Made by a program: the position numbers and the translations under genes. 17,916 bases of DNA from JASFUX01 sp050050115 (GTDB taxonomy: Bacteria; Pseudomonadota; Alphaproteobacteria; Caulobacterales; Maricaulaceae). The notes below the pieces were generated by a model. It saw nothing but the letters and a program-made list of their open reading frames with translations, searched no databases and was not told where the DNA came from. Position 1 is the stretch's first letter. Every line of letters starts with the position of its first letter. Of the stretch, positions 6,190 to 12,216 are shown piece by piece. The DNA is taken from NCBI GenBank assembly GCA_050050115.1, contig JASFUX010000034.1, positions 1-17,916 on the forward strand. The letters run 5' to 3'.

Positions 6190-7092
6190 ATGCAGATTGC
6201 GCGCGCAACTGGGAAACTCAGAACCCGAAGCATCGCGGTCCTCGCCGCGTCCGCGTTCGTCATGTCGAACGCGCCCGCTCAGGCGCAAGACTTCGACGAC
6301 GTGGAGATTATCACCCACGAACTCGCGCCCGGGCTCTATTACCTTGAAGGCCGGGGCGGAAACATCGGCGTCTCCGTCGGCGAGGACGGCGTATTTCTGG
6401 TCGACGACCAGTTCGCTCCGCTCACAGACAAAATCGTCAACGCGATCGCTGAGCTCACCGATCAGCCCGTGCGGTTCATCCTGAACACGCACCACCACGG
6501 CGATCATGTCGGCGGGAACGCCAACTTCGGCGCGACCGGCGCGACGATCGTCGCGCACGAGAACGCGCGCCCGCGCATCATGGCGAACTTCGGCGACGAC
6601 CCGGTTCCGCCCGAGGCCGTGCCCGTGCTCACCTTCTCCGAGGACGTCACCTTCCACTACAACGGCGAGGAGATCCGGGTGTCCTACGTCGGCCCCGCGC
6701 ACACCGACGGCGACGCTTTCGTTCATTTCGTCAACGCCGACGTGATCCACACCGGCGACGTTTTCCGCACGACGAGCTATCCGGCCGCGGACGCGAACGG
6801 CGGGGGCGATTTCTTCGGCATCCTCGACGCCTATGCACGGCTTCAGTCGATGATGGGCCCCGAGACGCGACTGCTGCCCGGTCACGGCGAGGTCTCAGGC
6901 GCCGAGGCTCTGACCGAGCAGCTCGCCATGATCGAAACCATCCGCGAGCGGGTCGCGGCGGCGAAGGCCAACGGCGCCTCGCTCGAAGAGACTTTGGCGA
7001 TGGACCTCTCGGCCGATTACGACGACGCCTGGAGCGCGGGCCGCTGGAACGGCGAATACGTGGTGCGGACGCTCTACGAGGCCGCCGAATAG
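6190..7092 (+). CDS. secreted metallo-beta-lactamase-fold hydrolase
   Basis: This 300-residue protein has a Sec signal peptide (basic start, hydrophobic core, likely cleavage after AQA near residue 32), so it should act in the periplasm. The zinc-site motif T-H101-H-H103-G-D105-H106-VGG is intact. Further metal ligands are expected from GPAHTDGD, HTGDVF and LPGHGEVS. These define the MBL superfamily, but the substrate cannot be read from the sequence; it is not clearly a true beta-lactamase. The start at 6190 follows GGGGAGA (6178-6184). The frame is open far upstream, but that part overlaps rnhB and has no family similarity. It lies 68 bases after rnhB and probably has its own promoter. The C-terminal part, after about residue 240, is a charged helical tail. 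Confidence 0.9.
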   Translation: MQIARATGKLRTRSIAVLAASAFVMSNAPAQAQDFDDVEIITHELAPGLYYLEGRGGNIGVSVGEDGVFLVDDQFAPLTDKIVNAIAELTDQPVRFILNTHHHGDHVGGNANFGATGATIVAHENARPRIMANFGDDPVPPEAVPVLTFSEDVTFHYNGEEIRVSYVGPAHTDGDAFVHFVNADVIHTGDVFRTTSYPAADANGGGDFFGILDAYARLQSMMGPETRLLPGHGEVSGAEALTEQLAMIETIRERVAAAKANGASLEETLAMDLSADYDDAWSAGRWNGEYVVRTLYEAAE

Positions 7093-7102
7093 CGCGAGGC
7101 GC

Positions 7103-7121
7103 GCGGCGGATCGCCCGCCGC
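7103..7121. terminator. GC-rich hairpin after the MBL gene, possible terminator without a U-tract
   Basis: GCGGCGG (7103-7109) and CCGCCGC (7115-7121) form a perfect 7-bp stem with a 5-base loop, 11 bases after the MBL stop codon. No T-rich tail follows, so intrinsic termination is uncertain; it may instead protect the 3' end. Confidence 0.35.
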
Positions 7122-7130
7122 TCGACTTCC

Positions 7131-7153
7131 GCCCTCAAATCGCCCTCCAAATC
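7131..7153. repeat. tandem 11/12-bp repeat in the ccrM upstream region
   Basis: GCCCTCAAATC (7131-7141) is immediately followed by GCCCTCCAAATC (7142-7153), the same sequence with one extra C. The period is about one helical turn. It is the only AT-containing patch in a very GC-rich stretch, about 40 bases upstream of the GANTC/GTTAAC elements. Function unknown. Confidence 0.45.
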
Positions 7154-7184
7154 ACGGCCCGCTGCGCTTCGGCTTGCGCGCTGC

Positions 7185-7198
7185 GATTCTGCGTTAAC
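7185..7198. promoter_or_regulatory. GANTC site beside a GTTAAC CtrA-like half-site, upstream of ccrM
   Basis: GATTC (7185-7189) is a target for the CcrM methylase encoded just downstream. GTTAAC (7193-7198) matches half of the CtrA recognition sequence TTAA-N7-TTAA; the second half (GCAA at 7205-7208) matches at two of four bases. In Caulobacter crescentus the ccrM promoter is activated by CtrA and contains GANTC sites involved in feedback. The pair here suggests the same logic, but neither the start site nor a -10 element could be fixed. Confidence 0.5.
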
Positions 7199-7251
7199 AT
7201 GTTCGCAAGCCGGATCGACGCGAGGTGCGCGCCGATCGATGCTCGAGGAGA

Positions 7252-7264
7252 GGCGCGAAACGCC
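7252..7264 (+). other. small stem-loop in the ccrM leader
   Basis: GGCG (7252-7255) and CGCC (7261-7264) form a short stem around CGAAA. It follows a GGAG-like ribosome sequence (7247-7250) and precedes the 8-codon leader frame. The stem is short, so this is tentative. Confidence 0.25.
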
Positions 7265-7267
7265 GCG

Positions 7268-7294
7268 ATGGCCAGCACTGGTAGCGACATATGA
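7268..7294 (+). CDS. possible 8-codon leader peptide overlapping the ccrM start
   Basis: An ATG at 7268 opens a frame encoding MASTGSDI and ends at TGA 7292-7294, which overlaps the ccrM ATG at 7291 (ATGA). Such an overlap could couple ccrM translation to the leader, which would matter because ccrM itself lacks a close Shine-Dalgarno sequence. The nearest GAGGAGAGG (7245-7253) is about 15 bases from the leader ATG, longer than ideal. It may be chance. Confidence 0.3.
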   Translation: MASTGSDI

Positions 7295-8436
7295 CCGCCG
7301 CGAAAGTCTCTTCGAACGGGCGCGCTCCGACGTCGCCGGCGGCGTCGTCGGGCCATGACCGGATCATCGAGGGCGACTGCGTCGAGGCGATGAACGCGCT
7401 GCCGGAGGCCTGCGCGGACCTGATCTTCGCCGACCCGCCCTACAATCTTCAGCTCGGCGGCGAGCTGACCCGGCCGGACCAGAGCCGCGTCGACGCGGTG
7501 ACCGAGAGCTGGGATCATTTCGACGCGTTCGAGGACTACGACCTCTTCACCCACGACTGGCTGAGCGCGGCGCGCCGTGTGCTGAAAGACACCGGGTCGA
7601 TCTGGGTGATCGGCAGCTATCACAACATCTACCGCGTCGGCGGCATGCTCCAGGATCACGGCTTCTGGATCCTCAACGACGTGATCTGGCGCAAGTCCAA
7701 CCCGATGCCGAACTTCAAAGGCACGCGCTTCACCAATGCGCACGAGACGCTGATCTGGGCGACCAAGCACAAGGACCAAAAGAGCTACACCTTCAACTAC
7801 CACGCCATGAAGTCCTTGAACGAAGGCGTGCAGATGCGCTCGGACTGGACCTTGCCGATCTGTTCGGGGGCGGAGCGTTTGAAGAACGAGGCCGGCGAGA
7901 AAGCGCATCCGACGCAAAAGCCCGAGGCGCTGCTCCATCGCGTCCTCCTCGCCTCGACCGATCCGGGTCAGGTCGTGCTCGACCCGTTCTTCGGCGTGGG
8001 CACGACGGGCGCGGTCGCTAAGCGGCTCGGCCGGCGCTTCATCGGCATCGAGAAGGACCCCGGCTACGTCAAGATCGCGCGCCAACGCATCGCCGCGATC
8101 GAAGCGGCCCAGGTGGGCGAGCTGGAAGTCACCCGCTCGAACCGCGGCGAGCCGCGCATTCCGTTCGGCACGCTGGTCGAGCGGGGATTGCTCTCTCCCG
8201 GCGACTCCCTCGTTTCGCCCGACGGCAAGCACGTCGCACGGGTGCGCGCGGACGGGTCGATCGCCACGGGCTCGACCGCCGGCTCGATCCACCAGGTCGG
8301 CGCTGCGGTGATGCGCGCCGAGGCCTGCAACGGCTGGACGTTCTGGCGCTTCAAGACCGACAAGGGCCTCGTCCCCATCGACATCCTGCGCCAGAAGATC
8401 CGCGCCGAGATGGCCGAGGAAGCGAAGAGCGGCTGA
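7291..8436 (+). CDS. ccrM: CcrM, cell-cycle-regulated GANTC adenine-N6 DNA methyltransferase
   Basis: CcrM methylates adenine in GANTC and marks replication progress through the cell cycle in Alphaproteobacteria. The 381-residue protein has the beta-class order: catalytic DPPY at 48-51 (in FADPPYNLQLGG), a central target-recognition part, then the SAM-binding DPFFGVGTTG at 231-240. The C-terminal domain contains EPRIPFGTLVERGLLSPGD and ACNGWTFWRFKTD, typical of CcrM and absent from plain HinfI-type enzymes. An N-terminal extension of about 20 Ser/Ala/Pro-rich residues precedes the conserved start. ATG 7291 is the first possible start, since TAG at 7282-7284 closes the frame upstream. It is convergent with the next gene, whose stop codon lies three bases from the ccrM stop. 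Confidence 0.97.
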   Translation: MTAAKVSSNGRAPTSPAASSGHDRIIEGDCVEAMNALPEACADLIFADPPYNLQLGGELTRPDQSRVDAVTESWDHFDAFEDYDLFTHDWLSAARRVLKDTGSIWVIGSYHNIYRVGGMLQDHGFWILNDVIWRKSNPMPNFKGTRFTNAHETLIWATKHKDQKSYTFNYHAMKSLNEGVQMRSDWTLPICSGAERLKNEAGEKAHPTQKPEALLHRVLLASTDPGQVVLDPFFGVGTTGAVAKRLGRRFIGIEKDPGYVKIARQRIAAIEAAQVGELEVTRSNRGEPRIPFGTLVERGLLSPGDSLVSPDGKHVARVRADGSIATGSTAGSIHQVGAAVMRAEACNGWTFWRFKTDKGLVPIDILRQKIRAEMAEEAKSG

Positions 8437-8439
8437 GCG

Positions 8440-8904
8440 CTACTCGTTCGAGGCGTGCAGGCGCTCGTCCATGATGGCCGTGCACTGATCGCCGAGGTCG
8501 TTGAGCGCGAGCCAGCGCTGCATATCGCCGTCGTAGCTCTCAAGCAGGCTGTCGAGCCGCGCGCCCGCCTCGTCGTACGCAGGCTCGGCGTCCGCGATGT
8601 TGGTGAACATGCCGAGGAACACCTGCTCCCAATAGGCGCCGGTCTCTTCAAGCGCGCCGATGACGGCTTGGCCGTCCGCGGTCTCCGGATCGAAACCCAC
8701 GGCCTCGGGCTGCTCGCGCACGACGCCGTAGACGAACTCGACCGCGCGATAGCAAGTCGCCGCAACCTCTCCTTCGGTCTCGACGAAAGTTGGCTGTGCG
8801 CTCGTCACCGCCGCTTCTTCGACAACCGGCGACTGCGCCGCAGCCGGCGCGGAAACCGTCGCCGCAAACGCGAACACACATGCAATATATGAAGATCGTC
8901 CCAT
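8440..8904 (-). CDS. small secreted protein of unknown function, two cysteines
   Basis: This 154-residue protein is not recognised. It starts with a Sec signal peptide (MGRSSYIAC, hydrophobic stretch, APAAAQ cleavage region near residue 24). The mature part is acidic and mostly helical, with just two cysteines, in ATCYRAVEF and DQCTAIMDE, which could form one periplasmic disulfide. The start at 8904 was chosen because GGAG lies seven bases upstream; an in-frame ATG at 8916 would add four residues and has a poorer ribosome site. It follows mutY on the minus strand by 81 bases and could share its transcript, though a hairpin lies between. Its 3' end abuts that of ccrM. Confidence 0.7.
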   Translation of the reverse strand: MGRSSYIACVFAFAATVSAPAAAQSPVVEEAAVTSAQPTFVETEGEVAATCYRAVEFVYGVVREQPEAVGFDPETADGQAVIGALEETGAYWEQVFLGMFTNIADAEPAYDEAGARLDSLLESYDGDMQRWLALNDLGDQCTAIMDERLHASNE

Positions 8905-8963
8905 GTCCCGCTCCATCCCTATCAGCGGGCCCCCAGAGGCTCGACCCTACGCGGCGAGGCTCC

Positions 8964-8984
8964 CGCGCCGCAACCGGCGGCGCG
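8964..8984 (-). terminator. strong hairpin just after mutY, possible terminator
   Basis: CGCGCCGC (8964-8971) and GCGGCGCG (8977-8984) make a perfect 8-bp GC stem with a 5-base loop. On the minus strand it begins one base after the mutY stop codon. No U-tract follows, so it may only attenuate or stabilise the transcript before the small secreted gene. Confidence 0.4.
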
Positions 8985-8985
8985 C

Positions 8986-10056
8986 TCAGGACGCGCCCGC
9001 CGCGCGAGTTATCCCCACCGCGAGCGCCTTGCGCATGACGCTCGGCAGCGCCTCGTCCTCGAGCGCCGCGACGGAGGCCCACCAGCCGTCCGCCGGGGCG
9101 AACCGCACAGGCGCGACCGCGCGCCAGACCTCGAGCTCGAGCGCGAAATGGGTGAAGACGTGCGCCGCCGCGCCGGCCCGCGCCCAGTCCGCCTCGGCCG
9201 GCGCGTGGGCGAGCGCCTCGGCGCGGCTCCAGCGCTTGGCGCGCCAAGGCGTGCCGGGCGTCTCGGCCATGCCGCCGAGCAGGCCTTTCTCCGGGCGACG
9301 GCGCAGCAGCACATGCTCGCCGCGCATCAGAACGAAGGCGACGCCGCGCCGGGTCGGACGGGCGGCCTTCTTCTCGCGCTTGGGATAGGCCGTCGGATCG
9401 CCCGCCGCATGCGCGGCGCAACCTACGCGCCAGGGACAGGCGGGGCAGTCGGGGCTTTTCGGCGCGCACACAGTCGCGCCGAGGTCCATCAGCGCCTGGA
9501 CGTAGTCGCCCGGCCGATCGGGGTCGACCAACGGCGCAGCCAGAGCCGCCAGCTCGGGCTTGGCGCTCGGCAGGGGCGCGTCGACGGCGAAGCTGCGCGC
9601 CATCACCCGCTCGACGTTGCCGTCGACGACGTTCGCCGGCCGGTCGAAACACATGGCTGTGATCGCCGCGGCCGTATAGGGGCCGATCCCCGGCAGCGCC
9701 AAAAGCCCGGCCTCGTCGTCCGGAAACGCCCCGCCGCGGGCGGCGACCACCTTGGCGCAGGCGTGCAGATTGCGCGCCCGGGCGTAGTAACCAAGCCCGG
9801 CCCAGAGCCGCAGCACCTCGTCGAGATCGGCCGCCGCGAGATCCTCAACCTTCGGAAATCGCTGGAGAAATTTCGCGTAGTAAGGCTGGACGGCGGCGAC
9901 CGTGGTCTGCTGCAACATGATCTCGGACAGCCAGACGCGGTAAGGATCGGCCCGCGCGCCCTTGGCGCGGTCCTCCGGGCGCACGCGCCAGGGCAGCGAA
10001 CGGCCGTGCGCATCGTACCAATCAAGCAGCGCCCGGCGGCGCCGGCTGGCGCTCAT
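8986..10056 (-). CDS. mutY: MutY, adenine-DNA glycosylase
   Basis: MutY removes adenine mispaired with 8-oxoguanine. The 356-residue protein has the HhH-GPD glycosylase domain: catalytic Glu45 in LSEIMLQQTT, the helix-hairpin-helix LPGIGPYTAAAI (121-132) and catalytic Asp145 in VVDGNVER. The 4Fe-4S cysteines C197-x6-C204-x2-C207-x5-C213 are all present. A C-terminal NUDIX-like domain for 8-oxoG recognition (RRRPEKGLLGGMAETPGTPW) completes the usual layout. The start at 10056 gives the normal N-terminus; the frame extends upstream without family similarity and would overlap the divergent DUF721 gene. The two divergent genes share a 63-base intergenic region. Confidence 0.96.
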   Translation of the reverse strand: MSASRRRRALLDWYDAHGRSLPWRVRPEDRAKGARADPYRVWLSEIMLQQTTVAAVQPYYAKFLQRFPKVEDLAAADLDEVLRLWAGLGYYARARNLHACAKVVAARGGAFPDDEAGLLALPGIGPYTAAAITAMCFDRPANVVDGNVERVMARSFAVDAPLPSAKPELAALAAPLVDPDRPGDYVQALMDLGATVCAPKSPDCPACPWRVGCAAHAAGDPTAYPKREKKAARPTRRGVAFVLMRGEHVLLRRRPEKGLLGGMAETPGTPWRAKRWSRAEALAHAPAEADWARAGAAAHVFTHFALELEVWRAVAPVRFAPADGWWASVAALEDEALPSVMRKALAVGITRAAGAS

Positions 10057-10119
10057 TGCCGCCAATTCACCGCCCCGCTGCTGGACCCGAGGCTCAAACC
10101 GAGCGATGTTCGCCCCGCG

Positions 10120-10677
10120 ATGAAACGTTTCACACGCCAGCCCCGAAAGCCCGCGCCATACGTGCCGCGCGGACGGGCCGCGATCGCGCCGCCGCCGCCG
10201 GCCGCCCGCGCGACAGCCGGCGTGCTTTCGCGGTTCTCCAAGCAGTTCGGCTCGGGCGTCGGAGAGCTCGCGGCGCGCTGGCCGGAGATCGTCGGAGAGA
10301 AGACCGCGCGGCTGTGCACGCCGATCAAGCTCACCGGACGCAACGGCGAGGGCGCGCTGCATCTCGCCGCGCGCGGCCCCGGCGCGCTGCTGGTCGAGGC
10401 CGAATCCGCCTCGATCCTCGAGCGGGTGAACACGTACGCCGGCCGCACCGTCGCCAAGCGGATCGCCATCACCCGCGCGCCCGCGGCCGCGCCCGCCTCA
10501 TCGACACCGGCGCGCAAGAAGCTGACCGCGACGGCCGAGCCCAAGCGGTTCAATCTGTCGCCCACCCAGAAGCTTGCGCTCGAAGCCGAGCTCAAGGACA
10601 TCGACGACCCGCGCCTGCGCGCAGCCCTCTTCAAGCTCGGAACCGCGGCGCGCGCCGACGCGGCCCGGCGCTCGTAA
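10120..10677 (+). CDS. DUF721 / DciA-like protein
   Basis: This 185-residue basic protein has a DUF721 domain: GVLSRFSKQFGSGVGEL (about 34-50), then the typical W54-PEIVG and a beta-rich part up to about residue 115 (EGALHLAARGPGALLVEAE). DUF721 includes DciA, which helps load the replicative helicase DnaB in bacteria lacking DnaC/DnaI, but not every DUF721 protein has been tested. The first 30 residues are Arg/Pro-rich and the C-terminal part (LSPTQKLALEAEL) is helical. The ATG at 10120 is the best start, with no clear Shine-Dalgarno. It begins the run DUF721 / DsbA-like / DsbA-like / smc, a neighbourhood I recognise from other Alphaproteobacteria. Confidence 0.85.
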   Translation: MKRFTRQPRKPAPYVPRGRAAIAPPPPAARATAGVLSRFSKQFGSGVGELAARWPEIVGEKTARLCTPIKLTGRNGEGALHLAARGPGALLVEAESASILERVNTYAGRTVAKRIAITRAPAAAPASSTPARKKLTATAEPKRFNLSPTQKLALEAELKDIDDPRLRAALFKLGTAARADAARRS

Positions 10678-10709
10678 CATTCGCCCACGAACAAAGACCG
10701 GTTGAGATC

Positions 10710-11450
10710 ATGACCAGATCCGCTTTCGCAGTGTTTTCCCTCGCCCGCCGCGGCGCACAGCGCCGCAGATTCAAAGTGGGGCGCGGAGCCTGGTTCCACG
10801 CCCGCGGCGCGCTCAAGCGCGTCGCCGCGCTCGCAGGCGCCTTGGCCGCCGTCGGCTTGATCGCAGCGTGCGACGGCGCGGCGACGGGCGGCTCGGGCGG
10901 CGAAGCGACGAGCGAGGACATGGTGCTCGGCGATCCCAATGCGCCGGTCACCATCATCGAATACGCCTCGATCACGTGTCCGCACTGCAAAGCCTTCCAT
11001 GACGACGTGCTGCCCGAGCTGCAGTCTCGCTACATCGACACCGGGCAGGTCAAGCTGGTGTTCCGCGAGCTGCCGACGTCGCCTGAGTCCCTCGCCGTCG
11101 CGGGCATGCTGATGGCCCGCTGCGCCGGTGACGACAAGTATTTCGACGTGATCGACGTCCTGTTCGAGCGCCAGGTCCCGCTGGTGATGGCCTGGCAGCA
11201 GCGCGACGGCACGGTGCTCGACGAGCTGCTGCGCATCGCCGGACCGGCCGGCCTTTCGGCTGAAGAGTTCGACGCCTGCATTCGCGACGAGGATGCGATC
11301 GACGCGATGCGCGCCCGCGGCGAGGAAGGCATGGAAAGATGGAACGTCACGGGCACGCCGGCGTTCATCATCGACGGCGAGCTGATGACCGTCGCCCCGA
11401 CGATCGAAGCGTTCGAGGAGCGGATCGAACCGCTGCTTGGAGAATCATAG
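10710..11450 (+). CDS. DsbA-family thioredoxin-fold lipoprotein, copy 1
   Basis: This 246-residue protein has a DsbA-type active site C90-P-H-C93, a helical insertion with AHC-like cysteine (MARCAG), and the cis-proline loop TGTPAFIIDGEL. It should act as a periplasmic thiol-disulfide enzyme. A hydrophobic segment ends in IAAC, a lipobox with Cys54 followed by Asp, so it is probably a lipoprotein. The stretch before the signal (about 34 residues, Arg-rich) is unusually long; a GTG near residue 23 is an alternative start. It lies 32 bases after the DUF721 gene. The next gene is a close paralogue, so a tandem duplication has occurred. Confidence 0.88.
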   Translation: MTRSAFAVFSLARRGAQRRRFKVGRGAWFHARGALKRVAALAGALAAVGLIAACDGAATGGSGGEATSEDMVLGDPNAPVTIIEYASITCPHCKAFHDDVLPELQSRYIDTGQVKLVFRELPTSPESLAVAGMLMARCAGDDKYFDVIDVLFERQVPLVMAWQQRDGTVLDELLRIAGPAGLSAEEFDACIRDEDAIDAMRARGEEGMERWNVTGTPAFIIDGELMTVAPTIEAFEERIEPLLGES

Positions 11451-11517
11451 GAAAGCCCGCCAGCTCGCGGGACAGGCGGCTCGAACGCTTGACCCGCAGC
11501 AGCGACGCGGCGCTTGG

Positions 11518-12195
11518 ATGACGCCCATGCCTCATCTTCTTCGCACCGTTCTGAGCCGCCGCGCCGTTGCAGGCGCCGCTGCGGCCTTGGGCGCGATCGG
11601 CCTCGCCGCCTGCGGCGAGGCGAACGGCGCGTCGAATGAAGCGGGCGAGGCGACAAGCGCGGACAATGTCCTCGGCGACCCCGACGCGCCGATCACCATC
11701 ATCGAGTACGCCTCGACCACGTGCCCGCACTGCAAGGCGTTCCACGACGACGTCTTTCCCGAGCTGAAAGCGCGCTATATCGACACCGGACAGGTCAAGC
11801 TGGTGTTCCGCGAAATGCCGACCTCGCCCGGCCCGCTCTCAGCAGCCGGCATGATGACCGCCCACTGCGCGGGACCGGATCAGTACTTCGACGTGCTCGA
11901 CGCGCTGTTCGATCGGCAGGTCCCGCTGGTTCAGGCCTACATGTCCGGCGGCGACGGCGCGCGCGAGGGCCTCCTTGAGATCGCCCAGGCCGCGGGGCTG
12001 AGCGAGGCGGAGTTCGAAGCCTGCATCCGCGACGAGGCGGGCATCGAGCGCATCCAGGCCGCGGCCGACAGCGGCCGCGATTTCGGCGTCAACACCACGC
12101 CGTCGTTCATCATCGACGGCGAGCTGCTGCACTACACCGGCTATCCGACGATCGACGACTTCATCCGGCGGCTCGATCCGCTGCTGGCGCAATAG
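11518..12195 (+). CDS. DsbA-family thioredoxin-fold lipoprotein, copy 2
   Basis: This 225-residue paralogue of the preceding gene has active site C69-P-H-C72 and cis-proline loop NTTPSFIIDGEL. Long identical stretches are shared with copy 1, such as TCPHCKAFHDDV and RYIDTGQVKLVFRE; the C-terminal half is more diverged. The signal ends in the lipobox LAAC (Cys32) followed by Gly. A SRRAV segment near residues 13-17 resembles a weak twin-arginine motif. The start at 11518 is preferred, although ATG 11527 is equally possible and neither has a good ribosome site. An ATG at 11437 would overlap copy 1 and precede the signal by a non-hydrophobic stretch. smc follows after 21 bases. Confidence 0.88.
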   Translation: MTPMPHLLRTVLSRRAVAGAAAALGAIGLAACGEANGASNEAGEATSADNVLGDPDAPITIIEYASTTCPHCKAFHDDVFPELKARYIDTGQVKLVFREMPTSPGPLSAAGMMTAHCAGPDQYFDVLDALFDRQVPLVQAYMSGGDGAREGLLEIAQAAGLSEAEFEACIRDEAGIERIQAAADSGRDFGVNTTPSFIIDGELLHYTGYPTIDDFIRRLDPLLAQ

Positions 12196-12216
12196 CAGGG
12201 CGGGACGGATCGGGCC

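Noticed and set aside
9009..9017. TTATCCCCA, one mismatch from a DnaA box
   Set aside because: A single copy inside the mutY coding end, with no cluster or AT-rich element; likely chance.
9148..10119. Upstream extension of the DUF721 reading frame
   Set aside because: It lies antisense to mutY and lacks family similarity; DUF721 starts at 10120.
11489..11517. TTGACC at 11489-11494 as a promoter for DsbA-like copy 2
   Set aside because: No acceptable -10 element at 16-18 bp spacing.
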